In this document: one piece after another, positions 28,571 to 37,181 of the stretch
How the letters are laid out: each line of letters opens with the position of its first letter
How positions within the stretch are numbered: the first letter of the stretch is position 1
Assembly: GCA_002102225.1 (NCBI GenBank)
Contig: LQPB01000049.1
Span: forward strand, 1-62,249
Length of the DNA: 62,249 nt
Direction: 5' to 3'
DNA from: Mycobacterium interjectum
GTDB taxonomy: Bacteria; Actinomycetota; Actinomycetes; Mycobacteriales; Mycobacteriaceae
The notes under the pieces: model-generated
Database searches by the model: none
Seen by the model: the letters and a program-made list of their open reading frames with translations, nothing else
What the model was told of the DNA's origin: nothing
Program-made: the position numbers and the translations under genes

Positions 28571-29992
28571 TCAGCCTGCGAGGGCTAATACTTCATCGAA
28601 GCCGGCGACCAGCGCTTCATAAAAGATGTCGTAGTCGGGTATGGCGGCGGTATCGACGTCGATGCCCAGGGCGCAGGTATCGACGTAGGTGAGCAGTGTG
28701 ACGTTGACCGCCGAGCCGATCGTGGGCCCGAACGCGTATTGCGCGCGCACCGGTGCGCCACCCAGGAAGACCGGCACCGGCACGCCGGGCACATCGCTGG
28801 CGAGGAAATCGACGTGGCGCAGCACGGAACCGATGTACCAGCGCGGCATCAAATTCAAAGCGCCGGCGATCAGTTGGGTGTACGGCAGGGACCGTTCGGC
28901 GCGTACCGCGCCGGCGCGCTCGTGGATCGCCTGAATTCGTGCCGTCGGCTCGGTCTCGCCCGCGGGAACGTCGAACCGCATCAGCGTGATTCGGTTGCCG
29001 CCCATGTCATCGGACTCCGTGCGCAAGCTGATGGGCATCGTGAGATGCAGGTCGCCGATCGCGACGTCGTGCTTTTCGTGGTATCGGCGCAGGCCGCCCG
29101 CGACCCCGGCGACGAACGCATCGTTGAGCGCCCCACCGGAGCGGTGGGCCGCCTCGCGCAGTTGCTGCAGCGGCACCTGGTGGACCATCAGACGACGGAT
29201 CAGGCCGCGTTCGGTAAGCAGCGGAGAACCGGTGCGACTTATCGGTCGAACGGTCCGATAGAACGATGCCGCGGTGGCCGCCGCCGAGCGGGCCGTCGCG
29301 AGGGGCCGGCGCACGCCGCCGTAGATCAGTCGCGGAGCCGCGGTGAGCGCCCCGGCGACGGCGGTCGCAAGCAGCCCGGCGTCATAGCGCCAGGTATCCC
29401 GATAACCCGCGAGCCACGATGGCGCCGACGCCTCGGGCTCGGGCGGTAGCGATTCGCACCGGCTCAGATCCTCGGTGAGGTTGAACAGGTGCATCGCGAT
29501 CTGCACGCCGCCGATCCCGTCGGTGAGTGCATGATGGAACTTGCAAATCACTGCCGCCCCACCGTCTTCCAGACCATCGATGAGGGTCGTCTCCCACAGC
29601 GGCCGGGCCCTGTCGAAGTCCTGCATCTCGGCCAGCCGGGCGAGTTCGAGGACGTCGTCGAGCGTGCCGGCCCCCGGGGCGGCGGCCCGCCGGACGTGGT
29701 AGTCGAGGTCGAAGTCCGGGGCGTACTCCCAGTGCGGCGGCGCCGGCGACGGCGACGGCACCACCCGTTGCCGAAACATGGGAAGTTTGCGGCTGATCAG
29801 GTCGAAGCGTTCGCGCACTTCGTCCCAGTCGGGCGAGCGCTGCAGCAACACGACGCTGACCACGGTTGATCTCAGCCGTGGATCGCTTTCCATCGCCCAG
29901 GTGAAGGCGTCGCTGTTGCGCAAAAATCCGGTCATCCCGGGCACCAACCTACGACGCGGGGCGGCAAAGGTCAGCAGATCCTTGGCAGCCAA
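28571..29992 (-). CDS. WS/DGAT-family acyltransferase (wax ester / triacylglycerol synthase)
   Basis: The protein is of the Tgs/WS-DGAT family, which esterifies acyl-CoA to diacylglycerol or alcohols for storage lipid. The catalytic HHxxxDG is present as FHHALTDG, and the second conserved block is seen as NRITLMRFDVP and NVTLLTYVDTCALGIDVDTAAIPDYDIF. The start is uncertain: TTG at 29992 has GAGGGA upstream and gives 473 residues, while ATG at 29935 gives 454 and places HH at 134-135, usual for the family. It may correspond to Rv1760, but Mycobacterium has many paralogues. Confidence 0.88.
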   Translation of the reverse strand: MAAKDLLTFAAPRRRLVPGMTGFLRNSDAFTWAMESDPRLRSTVVSVVLLQRSPDWDEVRERFDLISRKLPMFRQRVVPSPSPAPPHWEYAPDFDLDYHVRRAAAPGAGTLDDVLELARLAEMQDFDRARPLWETTLIDGLEDGGAAVICKFHHALTDGIGGVQIAMHLFNLTEDLSRCESLPPEPEASAPSWLAGYRDTWRYDAGLLATAVAGALTAAPRLIYGGVRRPLATARSAAATAASFYRTVRPISRTGSPLLTERGLIRRLMVHQVPLQQLREAAHRSGGALNDAFVAGVAGGLRRYHEKHDVAIGDLHLTMPISLRTESDDMGGNRITLMRFDVPAGETEPTARIQAIHERAGAVRAERSLPYTQLIAGALNLMPRWYIGSVLRHVDFLASDVPGVPVPVFLGGAPVRAQYAFGPTIGSAVNVTLLTYVDTCALGIDVDTAAIPDYDIFYEALVAGFDEVLALAG

Positions 29993-30038
29993 TGACTTTG
30001 GTCCCTCGACATCGGGTCCTTCGTCAGCGGCGCCGCGG

Positions 30039-30407
30039 CTATGACGACTTGGCGGCCTCGGCGTCGGCGAATTCGCAGAACGCCGTGTAGGCGCGTGCCC
30101 CGTAAATGGTGGCCGGCCCGCCGTGCATGAGGAAGGTGACACCGATGGCCTCGGCGGCTTCCTCCCGGGTGGCTCCGGCGCGCGCGGCGCCCTGCGCATG
30201 CGAGGCGATGCAGCCATCGCAACCCTCGACCACCCCGATTGACAGCGCGATGAGCTCCTTGACCTTGCGGCTCAGCGCACCATCGGCCAGGGCGGCGCCG
30301 CTGAGCGCCGCGAAGCCTTGGTAAACCTCGGGGATCTGCTTGCGCAGCGCACGGTGCTGCGGCAGCAGGTCCTGCAATACCTCGTGATGATGCTGGTGGT
30401 TCGACAT
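30039..30407 (-). CDS. AhpD-like / carboxymuconolactone decarboxylase-family protein
   Basis: This 122-residue protein has an AhpD-type redox motif, E61-G-C63-D-G-C66 followed by His70 in SHAQGAARAGATREEAAEAI, the arrangement used by AhpD-like thiol peroxidase adaptors. An N-terminal His-rich stretch (HQHHHE) is unusual and might bind metal. It is the last gene of the CsoR-like / DUF302 / AhpD-like minus-strand unit, 16 bp after DUF302, so it is probably induced with them under thiol or electrophile stress. Confidence 0.85.
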   Translation of the reverse strand: MSNHQHHHEVLQDLLPQHRALRKQIPEVYQGFAALSGAALADGALSRKVKELIALSIGVVEGCDGCIASHAQGAARAGATREEAAEAIGVTFLMHGGPATIYGARAYTAFCEFADAEAAKSS

Positions 30408-30423
30408 TGCCCGGGCCCGCGTC

Positions 30424-30834
30424 TCAGAGGTGAACCGCGGGCTGGAGGGAATCGATGGCCGCCTTCAGCCTCTCCGTGACCTCCTCGGCGACCGGACGCA
30501 GGTCCGGCTCGCCGGTGACCTCGACCAGCAGCCCCGGATTCATGGCCTCCACGAGCACCGTGCCGGCGTGGTCGGGGTCGGCCCGCACGACGACGTTGCA
30601 CGGCAGCAGCAGGCCGATCTGGCGTCGTACGTCCAGGGCCCGGTGCGCCAGCGGTGGGTTGCAGGCGCCGAGGATCAGGTAGTCCTCCATGTCATGGCCG
30701 AGTTTCGCCTTCAGCGTGGCCTTCACGTCGATCTCGGTGAGCACACCGAAGCCCTGCTCCGCCAGCGCCGCGCGGGTCTTGGCGACCGCGTCGTCGAACG
30801 AGGTCTGCAGGGGTATCGAAATGGCGAGGTTCAT
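30424..30834 (-). CDS. DUF302 family protein
   Basis: This 136-residue protein shows the DUF302 pattern: SFDDAVAKTRAALAEQGFGVLTEIDVKATLKAKLG, then DYLILGACNPPLAHRAL and a strand with LLLPCNVVVR. DUF302 proteins often accompany sulfide/thiol-stress and metal-stress genes, but their biochemical role is unknown. The ATG at 30834 is supported by AAGGAA just upstream. It lies 40 bp downstream of the CsoR-like repressor and 16 bp before the AhpD-like gene, consistent with one operon. Confidence 0.88.
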   Translation of the reverse strand: MNLAISIPLQTSFDDAVAKTRAALAEQGFGVLTEIDVKATLKAKLGHDMEDYLILGACNPPLAHRALDVRRQIGLLLPCNVVVRADPDHAGTVLVEAMNPGLLVEVTGEPDLRPVAEEVTERLKAAIDSLQPAVHL

Positions 30835-30874
30835 CTTGGCTTCCTTCCGTTGGTTGCGGTCGCCGCCCCGGTGC

Positions 30875-31192
<318 letters not shown>

Positions 31193-31213
31193 TCAGCCGA
31201 GCTATAGTGGAAT

Positions 31214-31229
31214 ATACCCCATAGGGTAT
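31214..31229. promoter_or_regulatory. CsoR-family operator 2
   Basis: ATACCC-CATA-GGGTAT is a perfect 6-bp inverted repeat with a 4-nt centre, 39 bp upstream of the thioredoxin ATG. It shares the TACCC/GGGTA core with operator 1. It probably controls the thioredoxin promoter, with operator 1 controlling the repressor operon. Confidence 0.65.
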
Positions 31230-31267
31230 CGGTTGTCACCGGCAAGCATGTGAAGAAAGGAAGCAGC

Positions 31268-31642
31268 ATGGCCACCTCAGCCCTCGACCGCCAGACGTTC
31301 GAATCGACCATCGTCGACAACCCGCTTGTGCTGGTTGATTTTTGGGCCGCGTACTGCCGACCCTGTCAGGCCTTCGCGCCCGTTTATGACCGTTCCGCGC
31401 AGGCGCACCCCGACGTCGTGCACGCCAAGGTCGACACTCAGGCCGAGCCGGAGCTGGCCGCCGCGCTGGGCATCCGCTCCGTCCCGACCATTATGGCGTT
31501 TCGCGACGGCGTCCTGGTCTACAGCCAACCCGGCGCGATGCCCGCTGCCGTGCTGGAAGACCTGATCAGCCAGGTGAAATCGCTCGACATGAACGCAGTG
31601 CGGGCCAAGATCGCCGCCCGCAAGGCGGCGGTGGCCGGCTGA
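31268..31642 (+). CDS. Thioredoxin-family protein with CRPC active site
   Basis: This 124-residue protein has a complete thioredoxin fold: VLVDFWAAYCRPCQ with Cys30 and Cys33, cis-Pro in SVPTIMAF, and a C-terminal extension of about 15 residues after the usual end. The active site reads Cys-Arg-Pro-Cys with Tyr before it, instead of Trp-Cys-Gly-Pro-Cys, which should shift its redox potential and partner choice. The ATG at 31268 has GAAAGGA upstream. It diverges from the CsoR-like operon across two shared operators, indicating co-regulation with the thiol-stress genes. Confidence 0.88.
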   Translation: MATSALDRQTFESTIVDNPLVLVDFWAAYCRPCQAFAPVYDRSAQAHPDVVHAKVDTQAEPELAAALGIRSVPTIMAFRDGVLVYSQPGAMPAAVLEDLISQVKSLDMNAVRAKIAARKAAVAG

Positions 31643-31662
31643 TCCGGGGACGCGGCGACGCC

Positions 31663-32883
31663 TCAGAGGATCGCCCGGGCATCCTTCGCGCCGGCGATGT
31701 CGTCCCAGTCGACGCCGAGCTCCAGCAGAATCTCCTCCGTGTGCTGCCCGTGCTCCGGGGCGCGGGCCGGCGCCGGCGGGGTTTCGTCGAATTGAACGGG
31801 CGCCGCGACGATGCGGTACTTCTCCCCGTGGTCGTCGACGTTGGTCACCACGTACCCGTTGGGCTCGACCTGCGGGTCGTTGAGGGTTTCGCGCGGCGTC
31901 GCCAGCGCGCCCCACACGCCGGGTTCGTCCGCGAGAACCTCTTGCCAGTGCGCGAGGTCATGGCGGGCAAAGGCGTTCGCCACGAGCTCGGTCGCCGCGG
32001 CGGCGTTGGCGATCAGGTTGCTTGACGGCACAAACCGCTCGTCGGTGGCCAACTCCGCCAGCCCGATCCGCGCACAGAAGCCGGCCCAGAACTTGTCGGG
32101 CTGCAGGAAAACCAGTTGAATCCACCTGCCGTCCTTGGTTTTGTACCGGTTCACCAACGGGTTGATGGCCAGCCCGGGCGGCGCACCGGGAATGCCGTCG
32201 ATGTCGAAAAAATCGGCCGCCGAAATCGACGGAGCGATCGCCCACATCGCTTGTGCCAGCAGGGACGAGTCCACGATCGTCGGTTCGCCGGTCCGTTCCC
32301 GGTGGAACAGCGCCGCGCACACGCCGCCGGCCAGCGTTACGCCGCCCTGCAGGTCCCCGAACGCGGGCCCCTGGACCGCGGGCGTGTCGGTGCCGAACGG
32401 CGTGAGCGTGTACGCCACCCCTCCGCGCGCCAGGTAGGTGGCGGCGTCGAACCCGCCGCGATCTCGGTCCGGGCCCCGGACCCCCAGCCCGGTGCCGCGG
32501 GCGATGATGATCTTCGGGTTGAACCCGCGTACGTCGTCGACGGTCAGCCGCGCCCGCTCGAGCGCGCCGGGCAGCCAATTGGTCAGGAACACATCCGCAC
32601 TGGCCAACAGGCGACCGAACAGCTCGCGACCCAGCTCGGACTTGATGTCGATGGCGATGCTGCGCTTGCCGCGGTTGCCCAATTCGAGGATGAAGTCCGC
32701 GTCGGGCCGGGCCGCTTCGCGGGTGAAGCCGCCGACGACGAGAGCGCGCCCGGGGTCCCCCACGGCGACGCCTTCCACCTTGATCACGTCGGCGCCCCAG
32801 TCGGACAGGGCGGCACCGGCCGAGGGCACGTAGGTCCACGACGCCAACTCGACCACCCGGACACCGCTCAGCACGCCGGACAA
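31663..32883 (-). CDS. Class III CoA-transferase (CaiB/BaiF family)
   Basis: This 406-residue CoA-transferase moves CoA between carboxylic acids through an aspartyl-CoA intermediate. The family landmarks are VRVVELASWTYVPSAGAALSDWGADVIKVE at the N-terminus and GFDAATYLARGG, whose Asp is the likely catalytic residue. The TTG start is supported by GAGGGGG 5-6 nt upstream. It diverges from the SDR/E1/Rieske operon across a 235-bp AT-rich promoter region, so it may activate the substrate or an intermediate of that pathway. Confidence 0.88.
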   Translation of the reverse strand: MSGVLSGVRVVELASWTYVPSAGAALSDWGADVIKVEGVAVGDPGRALVVGGFTREAARPDADFILELGNRGKRSIAIDIKSELGRELFGRLLASADVFLTNWLPGALERARLTVDDVRGFNPKIIIARGTGLGVRGPDRDRGGFDAATYLARGGVAYTLTPFGTDTPAVQGPAFGDLQGGVTLAGGVCAALFHRERTGEPTIVDSSLLAQAMWAIAPSISAADFFDIDGIPGAPPGLAINPLVNRYKTKDGRWIQLVFLQPDKFWAGFCARIGLAELATDERFVPSSNLIANAAAATELVANAFARHDLAHWQEVLADEPGVWGALATPRETLNDPQVEPNGYVVTNVDDHGEKYRIVAAPVQFDETPPAPARAPEHGQHTEEILLELGVDWDDIAGAKDARAIL

Positions 32884-32913
32884 GGCAACCCCCTCGGTCT
32901 CTTTCTTGCTATT

Positions 32914-32935
32914 TTAAGTATTCTAGCTACTCTAA
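32914..32935. promoter_or_regulatory. Imperfect inverted repeat in the divergent catabolic promoter
   Basis: TTAAGTA-TTCTAGC-TACTCTAA is a 7-bp inverted repeat with one extra base in the right arm, in the most AT-rich part of the region between the CoA-transferase and the SDR operon. It could be an operator for an unlinked regulator; no regulator gene is adjacent. Confidence 0.35.
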
Positions 32936-33118
32936 GGGATATCGAGAGCCCGGCCGTGGCCACGCGCAGTTTTCGTGGCAGACAACCGAAGGAGCCGACC
33001 ATCGGGTCGCTCCGCTTCCGTGATGCGGTGAGGACGCGGATTCCCGGCTCTTTGGCACCCAATAGCTTTGGCCCCCAACGCGGGTCGTTGGTGTAGGCCC
33101 CGGGGCGAAGGACGGAAT

Positions 33119-33982
33119 ATGGGCAGGGTGACGGGCAAGGTGGCCGTGATCAGCGGGGCGGCGCGCGGCCAGGGCCGTTCCCATGCGCGCCTGCTCGCCG
33201 CGGAGGGCGCCGACATCATCGCGGTGGACCTGTGCGCGGACATCGAGACCAACGAGTACCCGCTGGCGCGACCCGAGGACCTCGACGAGACCGCGCGGCT
33301 GGTGGAAAAGGAGGGGCAGCGCGCGTTTACGGCGATCGCCGACGTCCGCGACCGGGTGGCCCTGGCCGCCGCGATCGATCAGGGGGTGGCCGAGTTCGGC
33401 CACCTCGACATCGTGGTGGCCAACGCGGGCATCTGCCCGCTCACCGCGGGCCTTCCGCCGCAGGCGTTCGCCGACGCCGTCGATGTCGACCTGGTCGGCG
33501 TGCTCAACCTGGTGCACACCAGCCTGAAGCATCTGCAGGCCGGCGCGTCGATCATCGTGATCGGGTCGAACGCGGCGTTCATGTCGTCCTTGAACACGAC
33601 CGGGATCGACGGCGGCCCCGGCGGAGCCGGCTACGCGTTCGCGAAACTCGCTGCCGCGCATTACGTCAACGACTTCGCGTTGGCGCTGGCCAAGTTCTCC
33701 ATCCGGATGAACGCGGTGCACCCGACGAATGTCAACACCGACATGCTGCACAGCGCACCGATGTACCGCGCGTTCCGGCCCGATCTGAAGGAGCCCACCC
33801 GCGAGGACGCCGAACCGGTCTTCCCGGTGGTTCAGGCGATGCCCATCCCCTACGTCGAACCGGAGGACATCAGCGAGGCCGTGCTGTTCTTGGCGTCCGA
33901 CGCGGCGCGCTACATCACCGGACAGCAGCTGCGCGTGGACGGCGGCGGCTTCCTCAAGGTCAAGCCCTGGTCGGGCGGCTGA
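33119..33982 (+). CDS. Mycofactocin-type short-chain dehydrogenase
   Basis: This 287-residue SDR has the nucleotide loop GAARGQGRSHA, NAG in VVANAGI, a Ser in IGSNAAF and the catalytic YAFAK. The long insertion after the second strand (DIETNEYPLARPEDLDETARLVE) is typical of the mycofactocin-coupled SDR family (TIGR03971-like), in which NAD stays bound and is reoxidised through the peptide-derived cofactor mycofactocin. It is the first gene of an eight-gene operon, 49 bp before E1 alpha. An alcohol-to-carbonyl oxidation is likely; the substrate is unknown. Confidence 0.88.
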   Translation: MGRVTGKVAVISGAARGQGRSHARLLAAEGADIIAVDLCADIETNEYPLARPEDLDETARLVEKEGQRAFTAIADVRDRVALAAAIDQGVAEFGHLDIVVANAGICPLTAGLPPQAFADAVDVDLVGVLNLVHTSLKHLQAGASIIVIGSNAAFMSSLNTTGIDGGPGGAGYAFAKLAAAHYVNDFALALAKFSIRMNAVHPTNVNTDMLHSAPMYRAFRPDLKEPTREDAEPVFPVVQAMPIPYVEPEDISEAVLFLASDAARYITGQQLRVDGGGFLKVKPWSGG

Positions 33983-34031
33983 CGGCGGCGTCGCCAATCA
34001 TGTTGGGGTGCACGATGACTGGAGGGTATAG

Positions 34032-35021
34032 GTGAGCGACGGTCAGGCCACAACGGACGTCGAACGTCGCCTCTACGAGTTGATGGTCCTGATGAAGGCC
34101 GCCGACGACCGGCTGTCCAAGGGCATCGGCACCGGCGAATTCATGTGCGTGTATTGGCCTTCGCGTGGGCAAGAGGCGATCGCCGCGGCGATGGGGGTGG
34201 CGCTGCGGCCCGACGACCAGCTGGTGACGACCTATCGCGGGCTGCACGACCTGATCGGCAAGGGCGTCCCGCTCGAGGAGATCTACGGCGAGATGATGGG
34301 CCGCACCGTCGGCGCGAGCCGGGGCAAGGGCGGCACCATGCACATCGCCAAGCCCGACAAGGGCGTCATGCTCTCGACCGGGATCGTGGGGGCCGGACCC
34401 CCGGTGGCCGTCGGGTTGGCGATGGCCGCCAAGCGCAAGGGCCTCGACCGGGTCACGGTGGTGAGCTTCGGCGACGGAGCGACAAACACCGGCTCGTTCC
34501 ACGAGGCGGCCAACATGGCCGCGCTGTGGGACCTCCCGCTGGTATTCGTCTGCCAGAACAATCTGTTCGCCGAGATGACACCGACATCGGACACGATGAA
34601 GCTCGAGCACGTCGCCCAGCGGGCGGCCGGCTACGGCATGCCCGGCGTCCGCGTCGACGGCAATGACCCGCTGGCGGTGAAATCCGCGCTCGACGACGCC
34701 CTGCGCCGCGCCCGCTCCGGCCAGGGCCCCACCTTCCTCGAGTGCGTGACGTTCCGCTTCCGCGGCCACTACTTCGGTGACCGGATGCCCTACATCCCCA
34801 GGGAGCAACTGGCCGCGGCGATGGCGGCCGATCCCGTACCGCGGTTCCGCGAACACCTCGCGCAGGCCGGAATCTGCGGCGCGGACGAACTCGACCGCAT
34901 CGACGGCGAGGCGCTGCGCAGCGTGGAAGACGCCCTGGCGACGGTCATGGGTGCGCAGTCGCCCTCGAGCGACGAGCTCGACCGCGACGTGTACGCGGCG
35001 CCGATCGGGTTTCCGGTATGA
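34032..35021 (+). CDS. 2-oxoacid / acetoin dehydrogenase E1 alpha subunit
   Basis: This 329-residue thiamine-diphosphate subunit of the PDH/acetoin-dehydrogenase E1 alpha type has the motif GDGATNTGSFHEAANMAALWDLPLVFVCQNN (GDGx~25NN) and the family GTMHIA region. It decarboxylates a 2-oxoacid, or cleaves an acyloin, and hands the acyl or aldehyde unit to a lipoyl group. The GTG start follows GGAGGG. It overlaps the E1 beta gene by four bases (ATGA). No E2 or E3 gene follows; a free lipoyl-domain gene takes that place. Confidence 0.93.
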   Translation: MSDGQATTDVERRLYELMVLMKAADDRLSKGIGTGEFMCVYWPSRGQEAIAAAMGVALRPDDQLVTTYRGLHDLIGKGVPLEEIYGEMMGRTVGASRGKGGTMHIAKPDKGVMLSTGIVGAGPPVAVGLAMAAKRKGLDRVTVVSFGDGATNTGSFHEAANMAALWDLPLVFVCQNNLFAEMTPTSDTMKLEHVAQRAAGYGMPGVRVDGNDPLAVKSALDDALRRARSGQGPTFLECVTFRFRGHYFGDRMPYIPREQLAAAMAADPVPRFREHLAQAGICGADELDRIDGEALRSVEDALATVMGAQSPSSDELDRDVYAAPIGFPV

Positions 35022-36019
35022 CGGACGAAAAAGAGATGACGATGCGCGAGGCGCTGAACCTCGCGCTCGACGAGGCGCTGGGCGCCGACGAACGGGTGTT
35101 CCTGCTCGGTGAGGACATCGCCGATCCGGGCGCCTCGGGGCCCACGGCGGGGTTGTCCACCAAGTACGGGCACGACCGGGTCTTGGATACGCCCATCTCC
35201 GAGGCCGCGATCGTGGGCGCCGCGATCGGTGCGGCGATCGACGGGATGCTGCCCGTGGCCGAGATCATGATCATGGACTTCATCGGCATCGCCGCCGACC
35301 AGCTCATCAACAACGCCGCCAAGTTGCGGTTCATGACCGCGGGCCGGACCACGGCGCCGATCACCATCCGCACCCAGGTCTACGCCGGGCTGGCCACCGG
35401 GGCCACGCACTCGCAAAGCCTGGAAGCGTGGTTCATGCACATTCCGGGGATGAAGGTCATCGTGCCGTCCACCCCGCGCGACGGCAAAGGCCTTCTGACG
35501 GCGGCGATCTTCGATCCGGACCCGTGCCTGTTCATCGAGACGATCCGGCTGCAGGGCAAGCAGGGGCCCGTCCCCGTCGAGCCCGGGTTCTCGATCCCCC
35601 TGGGACAGGCCGACATCAAGCGGCGCGGCACCGACGTGACGCTGATCGCCTACGGTCGCCCCGTGCACGACGCGCTGGCCGCGGCGGACACGCTGGCCGA
35701 ACAGGGCGTCAGCGCCGAGGTCGTGGATCTGCGCACCCTGGTGCCGCTCGATGTCGAGACCATCGTCGAATCGGCCCGCCGCACCGGACGGGTCGTGATC
35801 GCCCACGACGCGGTCCAATTCGCTGGCCCCGGCGCCGAAATCGCCGCAATCCTGCAATCCGAACTATTCGGCGAGCTGGCGGCGCCCGTCGAACGGGTGG
35901 GCGCCAGGTTCGTCCCCAACCCGGCCGCGGCCGCGCTCGAGGCGCAGATGTACCCGTCGCCGGCGCGCATCGTTGTGGCCGCCGAGCGCACGCTCGAGGG
36001 AGCCAAAGCGCATGGCTGA
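35018..36019 (+). CDS. 2-oxoacid / acetoin dehydrogenase E1 beta subunit
   Basis: This 333-residue protein pairs with the E1 alpha subunit to form the thiamine-diphosphate site. It shows MREALNLALDEALG, FLLGEDIADPGASGPTAGL, DTPISEAAIVGAAIGAA (with the Glu that activates thiamine) and the C-terminal transketolase domain with VVDLRTLVPLD. Its gene overlaps E1 alpha by four bases and the lipoyl gene by eight, so all three should be made in near-equal amounts. Confidence 0.94.
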   Translation: MTDEKEMTMREALNLALDEALGADERVFLLGEDIADPGASGPTAGLSTKYGHDRVLDTPISEAAIVGAAIGAAIDGMLPVAEIMIMDFIGIAADQLINNAAKLRFMTAGRTTAPITIRTQVYAGLATGATHSQSLEAWFMHIPGMKVIVPSTPRDGKGLLTAAIFDPDPCLFIETIRLQGKQGPVPVEPGFSIPLGQADIKRRGTDVTLIAYGRPVHDALAAADTLAEQGVSAEVVDLRTLVPLDVETIVESARRTGRVVIAHDAVQFAGPGAEIAAILQSELFGELAAPVERVGARFVPNPAAAALEAQMYPSPARIVVAAERTLEGAKAHG

Positions 36020-36248
36020 CTTCATCATCCGCATCCCACGCGTGTCGGTGGCCGTCTCGGAGGCCGAGCTCACCGATCTTCTCGTTGAGGCGGGTGAGCA
36101 TGTCGAGGAGGGCACACCGATCTATGTGATCGCCACCGAGAAGGTGGAACAGGAAATCGAAGCCGGCGCGTCGGGCGTCGTGCAATGGACCGGACAGGTC
36201 GGGACGACCTACGACATCGGCGCCGAAATCGGCGTCATCACTACATAA
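36012..36248 (+). CDS. Free-standing lipoyl-domain carrier protein
   Basis: This 78-residue protein is a single lipoyl/biotinyl domain. Lys44 in ATEKVEQEI lies at the tip of the predicted hairpin and is the likely lipoylation site; the following residues EAGASGVVQW match the usual second half of the fold. There is no peripheral-subunit-binding or acyltransferase domain, so it cannot be a normal E2. It overlaps E1 beta by eight bases. It presumably receives the unit from E1 and delivers it to an unidentified acceptor enzyme. Confidence 0.88.
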   Translation: MADFIIRIPRVSVAVSEAELTDLLVEAGEHVEEGTPIYVIATEKVEQEIEAGASGVVQWTGQVGTTYDIGAEIGVITT

Positions 36249-36274
36249 TTCGAGATAGCGAAAGGTACATCTAC

Positions 36275-37150
36275 ATGGATCTCAACGAGACCCGCGAGAG
36301 AATCGTCTACGAAAAGGAAGGTGCGATCGCCCGCGTCACGCTGAACTGGCCGGAGAAGGCGAACGCCCAGGACCAGAAGCTGGCCGAGGAGGTCGACGCC
36401 GCGCTGCTGGACGCCGACCGCGACTACGACATCAAGGTGCTGATCCTCAAGGCCAACGGCAAGGGCTTCTGCTCCGGGCATGCCATCGGCAACAACGCGG
36501 TCGACTACCCGGCATTCGTCGAGGGTGCCAAGGTGATGGGCACGCCGTGGAAGCCGCAGACCGACCTGTTCGTCAAGCCGATTCTGAACCTGTGGGAGTT
36601 CTCCAAGCCGACCATCGCGGCCGTGCACGGCTACTGCGTCGGCGGGGGCACCCACTACGGGCTGACGACCGACATCGTCATCGCCGCCGAGGACGCGTAC
36701 TTCTCCTATCCGCCCCTGCAGGGATTCGGCATGCCGTCGGGTGAATGCTCGATTGAGCCGTGGGTTTTCATGAACTGGCGGCGCGCGGCGTACTACCTCT
36801 ACCTGGCCGAGGTCATAGACGCGAAGAAGGCGCTGGAGGTGGGCTTGGTCAACGAGGTGGTGCCGCGCGACCAACTGGAGGCGCGCGCCGACGCCATCGC
36901 CCGCCACATCGCCCAGGCGCCGATGACGACGCTCTTGGCGACCAAGGCCAACCTCAAGCGGGCGTGGGAGCTGATGGGCATGCGGGTGCACTGGCAAAGC
37001 TCCAACGACCTCGTCGCGCTCGCGTCGATCAGCAAGGATGTGCAAGAGCTGATCCAGACGGTGTTCAAGGACAAGGTGCTGCCCTCCGAGCAGGCCCGGC
37101 GCCAGGCCGCGGCGGCGGCCTCCGCCACCGACGGCGCGGCGGCGACTTGA
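36275..37150 (+). CDS. Enoyl-CoA hydratase/isomerase (crotonase) family protein
   Basis: This 291-residue crotonase has oxyanion-hole regions KGFCSGHAIG and VHGYCVGGGTHYGL. The positions of the two catalytic Glu of classical hydratase do not look conserved: the loop reads SYPPLQGFGMPSGECSIEPW. A different chemistry is therefore possible, such as C-C hydrolysis or isomerisation. It shares WELMGMRVH and IEPWxxMNW with the convergent crotonase at 41880-42716. An AAAGG site precedes the ATG, and the gene lies 26 bp after the lipoyl gene. Confidence 0.87.
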   Translation: MDLNETRERIVYEKEGAIARVTLNWPEKANAQDQKLAEEVDAALLDADRDYDIKVLILKANGKGFCSGHAIGNNAVDYPAFVEGAKVMGTPWKPQTDLFVKPILNLWEFSKPTIAAVHGYCVGGGTHYGLTTDIVIAAEDAYFSYPPLQGFGMPSGECSIEPWVFMNWRRAAYYLYLAEVIDAKKALEVGLVNEVVPRDQLEARADAIARHIAQAPMTTLLATKANLKRAWELMGMRVHWQSSNDLVALASISKDVQELIQTVFKDKVLPSEQARRQAAAAASATDGAAAT

Positions 37151-37181
37151 GCCGATACGCATCCCCTGTTGGAGTGCGCTC

